10,879 nt of DNA from Lutispora sp. (GCA_030834765.1 JAUQXG010000389.1:1-10879); one strand, 5' to 3'. Counted from the first letter of the stretch, positions 1 through 6,187 are shown. Numbers and translations: made by a program. The notes: generated by a model not told the origin, from the sequence alone.

Positions 1-2
1 CG

Positions 3-578
3 GAAGGCATCACTGTGGCAGATCTCGTTGGACGAGGCAGATTTCCATACCAATCCTTTTTTAAAGGATTAAGTAAGAAAGATTATCATGCAGTGGAAGA
101 AGCTTTGGAAATCATGGGCATCACAGACCTCGCAAACCGAAGTGTCGACGAACTCTCCGGCGGACAGCGCCAGCGCGTGTGGATTGCCATGGCTCTTGCC
201 CAGCAAACAGATATTCTTCTCCTTGATGAACCGACAACCTTTCTTGATATTACCTATCAGGTTGAAATCCTTGATTTACTGACGGATCTGAATAGAAAGC
301 GCGGCACCACCATCGTCATGGTCTTACATGACATTAACTTATCTGCCCGGTATGCGGATCATATATTCGCACTTCACAAAGGAAATTTGATCGTCGAAGG
401 CCCTCCTTCAGATATCATTACAGCATCATTGATCAAACAGGTCTTTGATCTAGATTGCTCAGTGATCAGTGATCCGGTATCCGGCTCCCCCTTTATCGTG
501 CCAAGGGGAAGGCATCATGTGAATGACCAATCGCATGCAACCTATATGGATAAAAAAGAGCCTATACCCCAATATTAG
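3..578 (+). CDS. ABC importer ATPase, siderophore/cobalamin (FepC/FhuC/BtuD-like) family, 5'-truncated
   Basis: This is the cytoplasmic ATPase of an iron-siderophore, heme or cobalamin ABC importer, which powers uptake through a FecCD-type permease. The reading frame is open to the window edge (from base 3: E-G-I-T-V-A-D-L-V), so the gene starts upstream. The GTG at 15 is a valine inside the family's conserved V-x-D-L-V-x-x-G-R-x-P-Y segment, not a start. About 70 N-terminal residues, including Walker A, are missing. Visible motifs are the signature LSGGQRQR (from about 153), Walker B ILLLDEPTTFLD (from about 213) and the switch histidine in VLHDINL (about 327). The signature, D-loop and H-loop are intact, so the remaining part looks functional. 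The permease and binding-protein genes are presumably upstream, since none follows. The substrate cannot be told from the ATPase. A terminator hairpin overlaps the stop codon, so this is the last gene of its operon. Confidence 0.93.
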   Translation, partial: EGITVADLVGRGRFPYQSFFKGLSKKDYHAVEEALEIMGITDLANRSVDELSGGQRQRVWIAMALAQQTDILLLDEPTTFLDITYQVEILDLLTDLNRKRGTTIVMVLHDINLSARYADHIFALHKGNLIVEGPPSDIITASLIKQVFDLDCSVISDPVSGSPFIVPRGRHHVNDQSHATYMDKKEPIPQY

Positions 579-595
579 ATGGGTATAGGCCTTTT
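552..595. terminator. Bidirectional rho-independent terminator
   Basis: A perfect 10-bp stem, GCCTATACCC (560-569) with GGGTATAGGC (581-590), encloses an 11-nt loop. On the + strand it is followed by CTTTTG. On the - strand it is followed by TCTTTTTT. It overlaps the last codons and stop (576-578) of the importer ATPase. It can also end transcription of the convergent methyltransferase-like gene, whose stop lies about 100 nt away. The - strand T-run is the better one. Confidence 0.88.
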
Positions 596-693
596 GTCCA
601 TTTGCATACTTTTTCTTCTCTAATATGATTTTCTCCACATTTCTTATAGAAACCTTAAAATTAAACCAATGGAATTATTATGAATTTTATAAC

Positions 694-1767
694 TCACTCC
701 GGACTATTTAATAAATTCAAGTCTATGGGATATTTCCCGTACCTTCGTCCCGCCTCCATGAACATTTCCACCTTCTCGATAGGGGTATTCATTGGAATCT
801 GACAGCCAGTACTGAGTATATACCCTTTTGGGGAATCATATCCCTTTCTGATGGACTCCTTTACTGATTTGTTTATATCAGCTCTGACTCCTAAATAAAG
901 TACATCCACAGGCGGCACATTTCCTGTAAGCACTACTTTATCACCCATCATTTTCTTTGCATCCTCCAGATCCTCTTCATTGTCAATGCTAAAATTAGAA
1001 ATTCCTGCATTGGCAACATCCTGCCATAGCTTCTTGCTTTTCCCACATATATGTATACCGGGAGCACTTCCGGTAGTTTCCTTAATTTTATTAATATTCT
1101 TTTGAAGGTAGGGTAGAGAAAATTCTCTAAACAGCTTTGGACTTATAATACTGGTAGAAGACATAGGATCTGCAAAGCCGATTGATAAACCCAGCTTAGC
1201 TACCTCCTCAATATACTTATTGTTGGATTCAGCTACGATCTCCATTAAAGCATGCACCTTTTGGGGATATTTTGCCATCCATCTTAATAGATTTTCTGTA
1301 CCGACTACGGAAGCAGCAACACTGAAGGGGCCTGACATGGCGGCTCCGACATCCACCTCCTTTATTAGCGCATCTCTGGTCAGCTTTAGAGCCTTAAGCA
1401 GCATAGGCAGCTTGCCGTCCTTTAGGGGATCAACCACCTTCAGACTCTCTATTTCCTCTACAGACCTAACAGCTGGTTCTAAAAGATATGAAATATGATA
1501 ATCGGGATATGCTACTTTAGCACCCATAGCCTCTGCCATACCGCGCAGGCTGGTGGAAATACTCACACTATCATGGCGTAATCTTTTGAATAATGCAATT
1601 TCCAGCTCAGTCATAAGCTCAGCTGAATGATAGTAATCCCTTGCCTTTATACCAAGAAAGTGCACCATGGTTACACCCATGTCAGGAACACAAATCACCC
1701 GATCAATTTCCTCTCCCCGGCTAAAAGCATCCATTCTCTCCCTTGGAGTCATTTCTTCCTTAATCAC
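694..1767 (-). CDS. URO-D superfamily protein, MtaA/MtbA (methylcobamide methyltransferase)-like
   Basis: The 357-aa protein is a complete single-domain TIM-barrel member of the uroporphyrinogen-decarboxylase superfamily. Its N-terminus carries the family opening M-T-P-R-E-R...G-E-E-I-D-R. It lacks the arginine-rich substrate motif (RQAGR) of true heme-pathway URO-D. It has H239-x-C241 (in GIHICGKS) and C322 (in STGCQIP). That His-x-Cys...Cys pattern is the zinc ligand set of MtaA/MtbA-type enzymes, which move a methyl group between a corrinoid protein and a thiol. A cobalamin-dependent methyl-transfer role is therefore more likely than porphyrin decarboxylation; the actual acceptor is unknown. 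No corrinoid protein or substrate-specific methyltransferase is next to it. The GTG start at 1767 has GGGAG about 9 nt upstream. An internal ATG five codons later, with AAGGAAG before it, is a possible alternative. The gene is monocistronic here, convergent with the importer ATPase and sharing its terminator. Confidence 0.85.
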   Translation of the reverse strand: MIKEEMTPRERMDAFSRGEEIDRVICVPDMGVTMVHFLGIKARDYYHSAELMTELEIALFKRLRHDSVSISTSLRGMAEAMGAKVAYPDYHISYLLEPAVRSVEEIESLKVVDPLKDGKLPMLLKALKLTRDALIKEVDVGAAMSGPFSVAASVVGTENLLRWMAKYPQKVHALMEIVAESNNKYIEEVAKLGLSIGFADPMSSTSIISPKLFREFSLPYLQKNINKIKETTGSAPGIHICGKSKKLWQDVANAGISNFSIDNEEDLEDAKKMMGDKVVLTGNVPPVDVLYLGVRADINKSVKESIRKGYDSPKGYILSTGCQIPMNTPIEKVEMFMEAGRRYGKYPIDLNLLNSPE

Positions 1768-1819
1768 TTAAAACTACTCCCTTCTATTTAAAAGTCAAAC
1801 CGTCTCAGACTATATGCCG

Positions 1820-1835
1820 ATATTTACGGAAATAT
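1820..1835 (-). other. Small AT-rich hairpin in the leader of the URO-D-like gene
   Basis: ATATTT (1820-1825) and AAATAT (1830-1835) are perfect inverted copies around a 4-nt loop. The hairpin would lie in the 5' leader of the leftward transcript. It is weak thermodynamically because all six pairs are A-T, and no T-run follows. Its function is unknown. Confidence 0.3.
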
Positions 1836-1886
1836 AATCCAGTCATGGCGATATATTGCATCTATAGTATATAACTTCTTAATACT

Positions 1887-1915
1887 ATTATATTATCGGC
1901 TGCCAAATTATACAA
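1887..1915 (-). promoter_or_regulatory. Candidate sigma-A promoter for the URO-D-like gene
   Basis: On the - strand a perfect TATAAT (1887-1892) lies 17 nt downstream of a weak TTGTAT (1910-1915). The TTGTAT overlaps another TATAAT (1907-1912), so the exact start is ambiguous. The resulting leader would be about 110 nt. The rest of the 1768-2162 gap holds the repeats listed separately and the promoter of the rightward gene. Confidence 0.45.
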
Positions 1916-1993
1916 GCAATATCCAAACCAAGCCTTACCTGTTCTTTTGCCTAACGAATCACCATATTTGATTATATCTCTCATTCTTTTTCA

Positions 1994-2030
1994 AAACGGG
2001 ATTCTCGTTCTACAAACGGGAAATTCGCAT
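1994..2030. repeat. Tandem partly palindromic AACGGGA boxes, possible operators
   Basis: AAACGGG occurs at 1994-2000 and again at 2014-2020, exactly 20 bp apart. Each copy starts an imperfect dyad. AACGGGATTCTCGTT (1995-2009) has 7-bp arms with one mismatch. AACGGGAAATTCGCATT (2015-2031) has 6 of 8 arm matches. Two dyads in phase between divergent genes suggest a dimeric regulator binding side by side. The regulator is unknown. Confidence 0.4.
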
Positions 2031-2032
2031 TG

Positions 2033-2051
2033 CAATTCACTCACAATTCAC
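2033..2051. repeat. CAATTCAC direct repeat, 11-bp period
   Basis: CAATTCAC is perfectly repeated at 2033-2040 and 2044-2051, one helical turn apart. It lies just right of the AACGGGA boxes and about 50 bp upstream of the -35 of the rightward promoter. The spacing is typical of tandem monomer sites, but eight-base repeats in AT-rich DNA can arise by chance. Confidence 0.3.
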
Positions 2052-2088
2052 CTATCATTAAATAATAACAACAAATTTTTATTAATAT

Positions 2089-2142
2089 TTGATAATAATT
2101 TATTGACATTCGATAAATCATAAAATATAATTTATTTATCAA
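2089..2142. promoter_or_regulatory. GATAA-type repeats around the promoter, candidate autoregulatory operator
   Basis: TTGATAAT (2089-2096) and TCGATAAA (2110-2117) are 21 bp apart in the same orientation. TTGATAAA lies inverted at 2142-2135. The second and third copies form an inverted repeat, GATAAAT-N15-ATTTATC (2112-2118/2134-2140), that encloses the -10 box. This placement would let a bound protein block RNA polymerase. Binding by the downstream YozG-like protein is inference. Confidence 0.42.
2103..2131 (+). promoter_or_regulatory. Perfect-consensus sigma-A promoter
   Basis: TTGACA (2103-2108) and TATAAT (2126-2131) both match the consensus fully and are separated by the optimal 17 nt. 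Very AT-rich DNA upstream (2056-2100) could act as an UP element. Transcription would begin near 2138 and read into the DUF2975-type gene at 2163. Such a strong promoter usually needs a repressor, which fits the encoded Cro/CI-type protein. Confidence 0.88.
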
Positions 2143-2162
2143 TAATTAAGTGAGGTGTTTTT

Positions 2163-2639
2163 ATGAAACGAGGATCAACCTTTTTTCTGAAGGGGGCTAT
2201 TGTCCTTATTGGACTCATAGTTCTTGGTTTGTGTATATTTGGTTTGCCTTGGATAGCTAATGAAGCAGCAGAACATTATCCAGCCTATTTGTTATATCCC
2301 ATTTTAATTGTTTTGTATACAACGGCGATACCGTTTTTCTTTGCTCTCTATCAAGCTTTAAAACTTTTAAGCTATATTGACAAGAACAAAGCTTTTTCGG
2401 AATTATCTGTGAAGGCTTTAAAGAATATAAAATACTGTGCAACCACAATCAGCATCTTGTATGCGGTAGCCATGCCACTCTTATTTATCATAGCGGAGAA
2501 AGACGATGCCCCAGGTATCATCGTGCTCGGATTGCTCTTCATTTTGGCTTCGATGGTAATTGCAGTCTTTGCTGCTGTTCTTCAAAAGCTTTTAAAAGAT
2601 GCCATAGATATAAAATCAGATAATGATTTAACGATATGA
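2163..2639 (+). CDS. DUF2975-type four-helix membrane protein
   Basis: The 158-aa protein has four predicted membrane helices at about residues 9-29, 43-66, 92-112 and 118-141. A short cytoplasmic-looking link (about 67-91, with L-S-Y-I-D-K-N-K-A-F-S) separates helices 2 and 3. The tail ends in K-D-A-I-D-I-K-S-D-N-D-L-T-I. The Phe-Ser link and the D-L-T-I tail directly before a small helix-turn-helix gene are typical of the DUF2975 family, as in Bacillus subtilis YoaS paired with YozG. The biochemical role is not known. It may act as a membrane partner that modulates the regulator. The ATG at 2163 has GAGGTG (2152-2157) five nt upstream. The stop is followed at once by the next gene's ribosome binding site, so the two are co-translated. 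The perfect promoter at 2103 serves it. Confidence 0.82.
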   Translation: MKRGSTFFLKGAIVLIGLIVLGLCIFGLPWIANEAAEHYPAYLLYPILIVLYTTAIPFFFALYQALKLLSYIDKNKAFSELSVKALKNIKYCATTISILYAVAMPLLFIIAEKDDAPGIIVLGLLFILASMVIAVFAAVLQKLLKDAIDIKSDNDLTI

Positions 2640-2643
2640 GGTG
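2638..2643 (+). promoter_or_regulatory. Ribosome binding site that fixes the regulator start at 2650
   Basis: GAGGTG begins inside the TGA stop of the membrane-protein gene and sits 6 nt before ATG 2650. A GTG at 2641 is in frame but is part of this site, so it is not the start. The same GAGGTG precedes the genes at 2163 and 2906. Confidence 0.75.
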
Positions 2644-2649
2644 AATAAC

Positions 2650-2862
2650 ATGGCAATTATAATCAATATTGATGTAATGTTAGCTAAAAGAAAAATGAGT
2701 GTAACAGAGCTTTCGGAGAAAGTTGGGATAACAATTGCTAATCTTTCTATACTGAAGAACGGAAAAGCAAAAGCTATTAGATTATCAACATTAGAGGGTA
2801 TATGTAAAACACTAGAATGTCAACCAGGTGATATTTTGGAATATAGAAGTGATATAAATTAA
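2650..2862 (+). CDS. Small Cro/CI-family transcriptional regulator (YozG-like)
   Basis: This 70-aa protein is essentially one helix-turn-helix domain of the short Cro/CI (XRE) type. The motif covers about residues 17-45 (V-T-E-L-S-E-K-V-G-I-T...N-L-S-I-L-K-N-G-K), followed by R-L-S-T-L-E-G-I-C-K-T-L-E-C-Q-P-G-D-I-L-E-Y. This is the hallmark of the YozG group found next to DUF2975 proteins. It probably binds DNA as a dimer and represses its own operon; the GATAA repeats around the 2103 promoter are the obvious target. There is no ligand domain, so any signal must come through a partner, perhaps the membrane protein encoded just upstream. The start is the ATG at 2650, 10 nt after the upstream stop. 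Confidence 0.88.
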   Translation: MAIIINIDVMLAKRKMSVTELSEKVGITIANLSILKNGKAKAIRLSTLEGICKTLECQPGDILEYRSDIN

Positions 2863-2905
2863 AGAATAGATATAAAAAAACACTTGAAACTTACGAGGTG
2901 GATTT

Positions 2906-3967
2906 ATGTATGATATTGTCATTATAGGGTCAGGCCCTGCAGGGTCTAACCTTGCGCGATTAATTGGAGATAAATATAAGGTTTTATTAATAGATAAACG
3001 GGATTTAGAAAATGAGAATCCCAAAAATCTTGCAAATAAATGCTGCGGTGGATTACTCGCACCGGATGCTCAGAAAATGATTGCAAAGTTGGGTTTAGGG
3101 ATACCTAAAGATATTTTAGTTGCTCCACAACTTTTTGCTGTAAGAACCATTGATTTAACAAACAATCTAGAAAGGCTATATCAGAGATTCTATTTTAATA
3201 TGGATAGAGAAAAATTTGATAGATGGCTGGTTTCCATACTTCCAACTGGTGTTGATAAAAAGTTTAACTCTTTTTTCAAAAATTTTGCTGAAATACCAGG
3301 GGGATATGAAATTAGATATATTTATAATAGCCAAGAGCTATCTGCAAAGACAAGAGTTATAATAGGTGCGGATGGTGCCTTTTCAAGGTTAAGAAATTCT
3401 ATTAATAAAGATATAAATATTCCTGAAAAGTACATTTCAATTCAAGAATGGTTTGAATGCCCCTATCAGATGCCTTATTTCACAGCAATTTTTGATGAAG
3501 AAATAAGTGATTTCTACTCTTGGATCATACCAAAGGAGAATTATCTATTATTAGGGTCCGCCCTTAGACCTAGGGAGAATACTAGGGAAAAGTATGATAT
3601 ATTGAAAACAAAATTAACACAGTTAGGCTTTCATTTTGATAACAAAATAAAAACAGAGGGCGCCTATATCTATAGGCCTAAGAAGGTATCACAGTTTTAT
3701 GCAGGAAGGGATGGCATAGCCCTAATTGGAGAAGCTGCAGGCGCCATTAGCCCTAGCTCCGCCGAAGGAATCAGCTATGCATTGAAAAGCTCTTTATACT
3801 TAGCTCAGAGTCTTGAAGAAGGAATAGATGGATTCTTGGATAGATATAAACAGAAGGCAAAGGGTATTAAGTTAAATTTACTCATTAAAAATTTAAAATC
3901 CCCAGCCATGTATAATCCATTTCTTAGACAGTTAGCTATGAAATCAGGTCTTCAAAGTATTAAATAA
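2906..3967 (+). CDS. FAD-dependent oxidoreductase, geranylgeranyl-reductase/CbrA-like
   Basis: The 353-aa flavoprotein has an N-terminal FAD-binding Rossmann motif IIGSGPAGSNLARLI (G8-x-G10-x-x-G13). A C-C-G-G cluster at residues 46-49 sits in the N-K-C-C-G-G-L-L-A-P segment. The second FAD motif IIGADGAFSRLR is at 152-163, and LIGEAAGAISPSSAEGI at 273-289 contacts the flavin pyrophosphate. This order matches the geranylgeranyl-reductase family and E. coli CbrA, which reduce isoprenoid double bonds or have uncharacterised lipid-related roles. A polyprenyl or quinone-like substrate is plausible but not shown. The length is normal for the family and no key motif is missing. GAGGTGG (2895-2901) precedes the ATG. 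The gene lies 43 nt after the regulator with no terminator between them, so readthrough from the 2103 promoter is likely. A bidirectional terminator follows. Confidence 0.85.
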   Translation: MYDIVIIGSGPAGSNLARLIGDKYKVLLIDKRDLENENPKNLANKCCGGLLAPDAQKMIAKLGLGIPKDILVAPQLFAVRTIDLTNNLERLYQRFYFNMDREKFDRWLVSILPTGVDKKFNSFFKNFAEIPGGYEIRYIYNSQELSAKTRVIIGADGAFSRLRNSINKDINIPEKYISIQEWFECPYQMPYFTAIFDEEISDFYSWIIPKENYLLLGSALRPRENTREKYDILKTKLTQLGFHFDNKIKTEGAYIYRPKKVSQFYAGRDGIALIGEAAGAISPSSAEGISYALKSSLYLAQSLEEGIDGFLDRYKQKAKGIKLNLLIKNLKSPAMYNPFLRQLAMKSGLQSIK

Positions 3968-4010
3968 ATTAGTATGCGTCCAATCAATATATACACAATA
4001 TAGGAACATG

Positions 4011-4044
4011 AAAAGTCCCGCAAATCAAACATTGCGAGACTTTT
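4011..4044. terminator. Bidirectional rho-independent terminator
   Basis: AAAAGTCCCGCAA (4011-4023) pairs with TTGCGAGACTTTT (4032-4044) at 12 of 13 positions around an 8-nt loop. The A-run and T-run at the two ends let it work in both directions. It serves the converging FAD-protein gene (+) and lipoprotein gene (-). Confidence 0.87.
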
Positions 4045-4062
4045 ATATTGTAATTTGCTGGA

Positions 4063-4683
4063 TTAATCCAGAAGCGTATATATCTGGATGCTTTCAATCT
4101 TTTTGTCTTTTATATGAAAGATCATTGCATCCACATAATTGACTGGTTCATATCGAAAATCATCCTCTTGATCACTCAATTCACCTCCGGCCAAACTTCC
4201 TTCAGGATAAGCCTCTTTGAGCTTTTCAAAGCTATCTCCAACTTTAATATTTCTTATTGTAGGATATTTGGGGTCAGTAATTTTAATGTGAAAGATAAAA
4301 GACTTCTTATCTTCAGTTGCATCAATAGTTTTTATAACAAGTCCAGGAAATTGATATTGTTTTTCTGTCATTCCATTAAGCGGATCCATATTTAACCCAT
4401 CATCTTTGGAATAAGTGTGAGATTTGATTTCATCCGCTTTTCCCAGCATACTCTCGATTTTTTCATCATTTACAATATCGGAAATGGCAATTGCATTCTC
4501 TTGATAAACAAAGGCCAGCTGTTTTAAAACAACATTTCCATCCTTTTCTCCTGTGCCTTCCTTTATTACTTCTTCGGGATCATTTTCCGGTGGTTTCACT
4601 TCTTTTTTTTCACATCCTGCTAAAACCATTCCACAAAGTACCAAAATCATGGTCACTATTGCTATCTTTCTAAATACTTTCAT
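4063..4683 (-). CDS. Putative lipoprotein with two similar C-terminal units
   Basis: No named family was recognised. The 206-aa protein has a lipoprotein signal: a basic start (M-K-V-F-R-K), a hydrophobic stretch 8-22 and the lipobox L-A-G-C with Cys24, so it should be anchored outside the cell membrane. A charged, low-complexity linker (25-50) follows. The rest seems to hold two alike units. Each starts with an amphipathic helix (D-E-K-I-E-S-M-L-G-K-A at 73-83; D-S-F-E-K-L-K-E-A-Y-P at 150-160) and continues into strands that end near F-H-I-K-I-T-D and F-H-I-K-D-K-K-I-E-S-I-Q-I. This resembles the helix-then-hairpin layout of BamE/SmpA-like folds, but that is a guess. The ATG at 4683 is chosen because AGGAGG lies 7 nt before it; a TTG at 4701 would start upstream of that site. 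It follows the histidine kinase by 106 nt and is a candidate target or accessory of it. Confidence 0.78.
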   Translation of the reverse strand: MKVFRKIAIVTMILVLCGMVLAGCEKKEVKPPENDPEEVIKEGTGEKDGNVVLKQLAFVYQENAIAISDIVNDEKIESMLGKADEIKSHTYSKDDGLNMDPLNGMTEKQYQFPGLVIKTIDATEDKKSFIFHIKITDPKYPTIRNIKVGDSFEKLKEAYPEGSLAGGELSDQEDDFRYEPVNYVDAMIFHIKDKKIESIQIYTLLD

Positions 4684-4690
4684 CTCTGTT

Positions 4691-4696
4691 CCTCCT
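4691..4696 (-). promoter_or_regulatory. AGGAGG ribosome binding site of the lipoprotein gene
   Basis: A full-consensus site lies 7 nt before the ATG at 4683. It rules out the in-frame TTG at 4701, which lies upstream of the site. Confidence 0.8.
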
Positions 4697-4721
4697 ATCA
4701 ATCATTTTAATTCGTTTATTT

Positions 4722-4790
4722 ATGTTACAATGTCATTATAAATAAAAATTTTATTAGAGTAATAACAAACTTGTATCATTCTTGTAACAT
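4722..4790. repeat. Direct and inverted GTTACAA repeats bracketing the lipoprotein promoter
   Basis: ATGTTACAA (4722-4730) and TTGTAACAT (4782-4790) are perfect 9-bp inverted copies, one near the predicted transcription start and one upstream. CTTGTAT (4770-4776) and CTTGTAA (4781-4787) are direct repeats exactly 11 bp apart, the spacing expected for OmpR-family dimers. The upstream cluster touches the stop codon of the histidine kinase gene. Confidence 0.5.
4735..4763 (-). promoter_or_regulatory. Candidate activator-dependent promoter of the lipoprotein gene
   Basis: On the - strand TATAAT (4735-4740) is perfect. The sequence 17 nt upstream (ATTACT, 4758-4763) is a poor -35. A strong -10 with a poor -35 and tandem repeats just upstream is the usual layout of a promoter switched on by an OmpR/PhoB-type regulator. 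The regulator encoded at 6184-6882 is the natural candidate. Confidence 0.5.
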
Positions 4791-6187
4791 CATGCCAAGG
4801 GAAACAGTAGTGAAACAGTAGTTCCGACTCCAATCTCACTTTCCATCATTAATTGGCCATTAAATTTTTCTACAATCTCTCTGGAAAGAGAAAGTCCCAG
4901 CCCCGAACCTTTTGCAGTATTTGAATTTCCCCCTCTATAAAATCTTTCCTGCACCAAAGAAAGATCACTCTTATGAATCCCAATGCCTTGATCACTTATT
5001 CTTATAACTGCTGTATTTTGATCGGTAAAAGTTTCTACTCTGATATGACCTCCTACATTTGAGTATTTTATTGCGTTATCTAATATATTCGCAATTGCAT
5101 GTGATATCAATATTTTATTTATATCAGCCAAAACCCCTTTTTCCAAATCTGCTTCTATCGTTATTTCTCTTTTTTCTGCCTTTGGCTTCATCTCTTGAAC
5201 AACACCATAGGTTAATTCCGATAAATCTTCCTTTTCTGTGTTAAGCTCCTGTGCTGCTTTATCAAATTTAGAAAGAATCAACAGTTCATTAATAAGCTTT
5301 GTAAGGCGTTCCGATTCATTTACCAGATGAAAGTATATCTTTTGTAAATCCTTATCCTCATTTTCTCCCTCGTACAAATATTGAGAAAATCCCCGAATTG
5401 CAGCAAGCGGTGTTTTCAGTTCATGAGAAACATTGGAGACAAAATGCTTCTGATGCTGTATATAGTCGTTTAGCTGAATACCCATCTGATTTAATCCTGC
5501 TGCAAGCATCCCCAGCTCATCTTTCCTATTCAATTTGATCTCCTCAAATTGCTGTTTTGAAAACCTTTCTGTAGCACCAAGAAGATATTTAATGGGCTTT
5601 GTTGTTTTACGGGCAATATATAGACTTGAAAGAGTTATCAGAAAAGTAAACCCACCTGCACCGATGAATAATATATATCTAATCTTGTCCATGATATCGT
5701 AAAAATAAGATATATTTTCTACGATCTCGAAAACGTAAACATTTTGGTAATATTTATCTTGAATAGGTATTGCAAAATAAATCAGTTTATTATTTGTGAC
5801 AGTGTAAGAATAATTCCCCTTCAAGGCATTTCTAATATTTCCTTCAAAAATCTTAGGGGAGCTGTTATTCACTATTATTCCGTTCGCAGCCAATCCTAAA
5901 AGCTTCAGATTATTATCATAGATTCTAACTTCCCTTCCTGAAGCTTTTAAAACTTCCAGGACATCTTTTACTACATCTGAAGGTTGCACTTGAGTGGTTG
6001 ATTTTTCATGCCTTGTAAGTACTTCTCTAAAAGACAGCTCGCAAATATCTGCTTTTTCTATCATCTGCTTCTCTATTGTCACAAAGCTATAATAATCAAT
6101 GGCTTTGTTAACGGAGATAATGATAATAGAAAAGGATAATACAGAAAAAAACAAATAACTCAAAAGAAGCCTGGTTGCATACTTCAA
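4790..6187 (-). CDS. Membrane sensor histidine kinase
   Basis: The 465-aa kinase of a two-component system has membrane helix 1 at about residues 7-27 and an extracytoplasmic sensor region at about 30-167. Membrane helix 2 (168-192) and a HAMP linker (193-245) follow. The HisKA domain carries the phospho-acceptor H255 in SNVSHELKTP. The ATPase domain has the N-box H-A-I-A-N-I-L-D-N-A (N367, N371), G1 D-Q-G-I-G (399-403), F-box E-R-F-Y-R-G and G2 G-S-G-L-G-L-S (427-433). All catalytic motifs are intact. The sensor region shows no family I can name, so the signal is unknown. The TTG start at 6187 overlaps the regulator's TGA by 4 nt (TTGA). Its ribosome site GGAGGTGA is made from the regulator's last codons, so translation is coupled. 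The lipoprotein gene follows with no terminator between. Confidence 0.94.
   Translation of the reverse strand: MKYATRLLLSYLFFSVLSFSIIIISVNKAIDYYSFVTIEKQMIEKADICELSFREVLTRHEKSTTQVQPSDVVKDVLEVLKASGREVRIYDNNLKLLGLAANGIIVNNSSPKIFEGNIRNALKGNYSYTVTNNKLIYFAIPIQDKYYQNVYVFEIVENISYFYDIMDKIRYILFIGAGGFTFLITLSSLYIARKTTKPIKYLLGATERFSKQQFEEIKLNRKDELGMLAAGLNQMGIQLNDYIQHQKHFVSNVSHELKTPLAAIRGFSQYLYEGENEDKDLQKIYFHLVNESERLTKLINELLILSKFDKAAQELNTEKEDLSELTYGVVQEMKPKAEKREITIEADLEKGVLADINKILISHAIANILDNAIKYSNVGGHIRVETFTDQNTAVIRISDQGIGIHKSDLSLVQERFYRGGNSNTAKGSGLGLSLSREIVEKFNGQLMMESEIGVGTTVSLLFPLA

Noticed and set aside
1220..1498. Open frame on the + strand inside the URO-D-like gene
   Set aside because: It is antisense to a well-supported gene; its composition looks like a reverse translation shadow.
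1994..2051. CRISPR array
   Set aside because: The repeats are only 7-8 bp, two copies each, with 3-13 bp between; this is operator-like, not a CRISPR array.
1768..2162. Cobalamin riboswitch upstream of the URO-D-like gene
   Set aside because: The corrinoid link made it worth a look, but no Cbl-box-like conserved core or long paired structure was visible; only one small AT hairpin was found.
2641..2649. GTG at 2641 as start of the small regulator
   Set aside because: The GTG is part of the GAGGTG ribosome site that serves ATG 2650.
4791..4800. Terminator between the histidine kinase and the lipoprotein gene
   Set aside because: The inverted GTTACAA pair has about 50 nt between its arms and no T-run, so it fits a protein-binding site better than a terminator.
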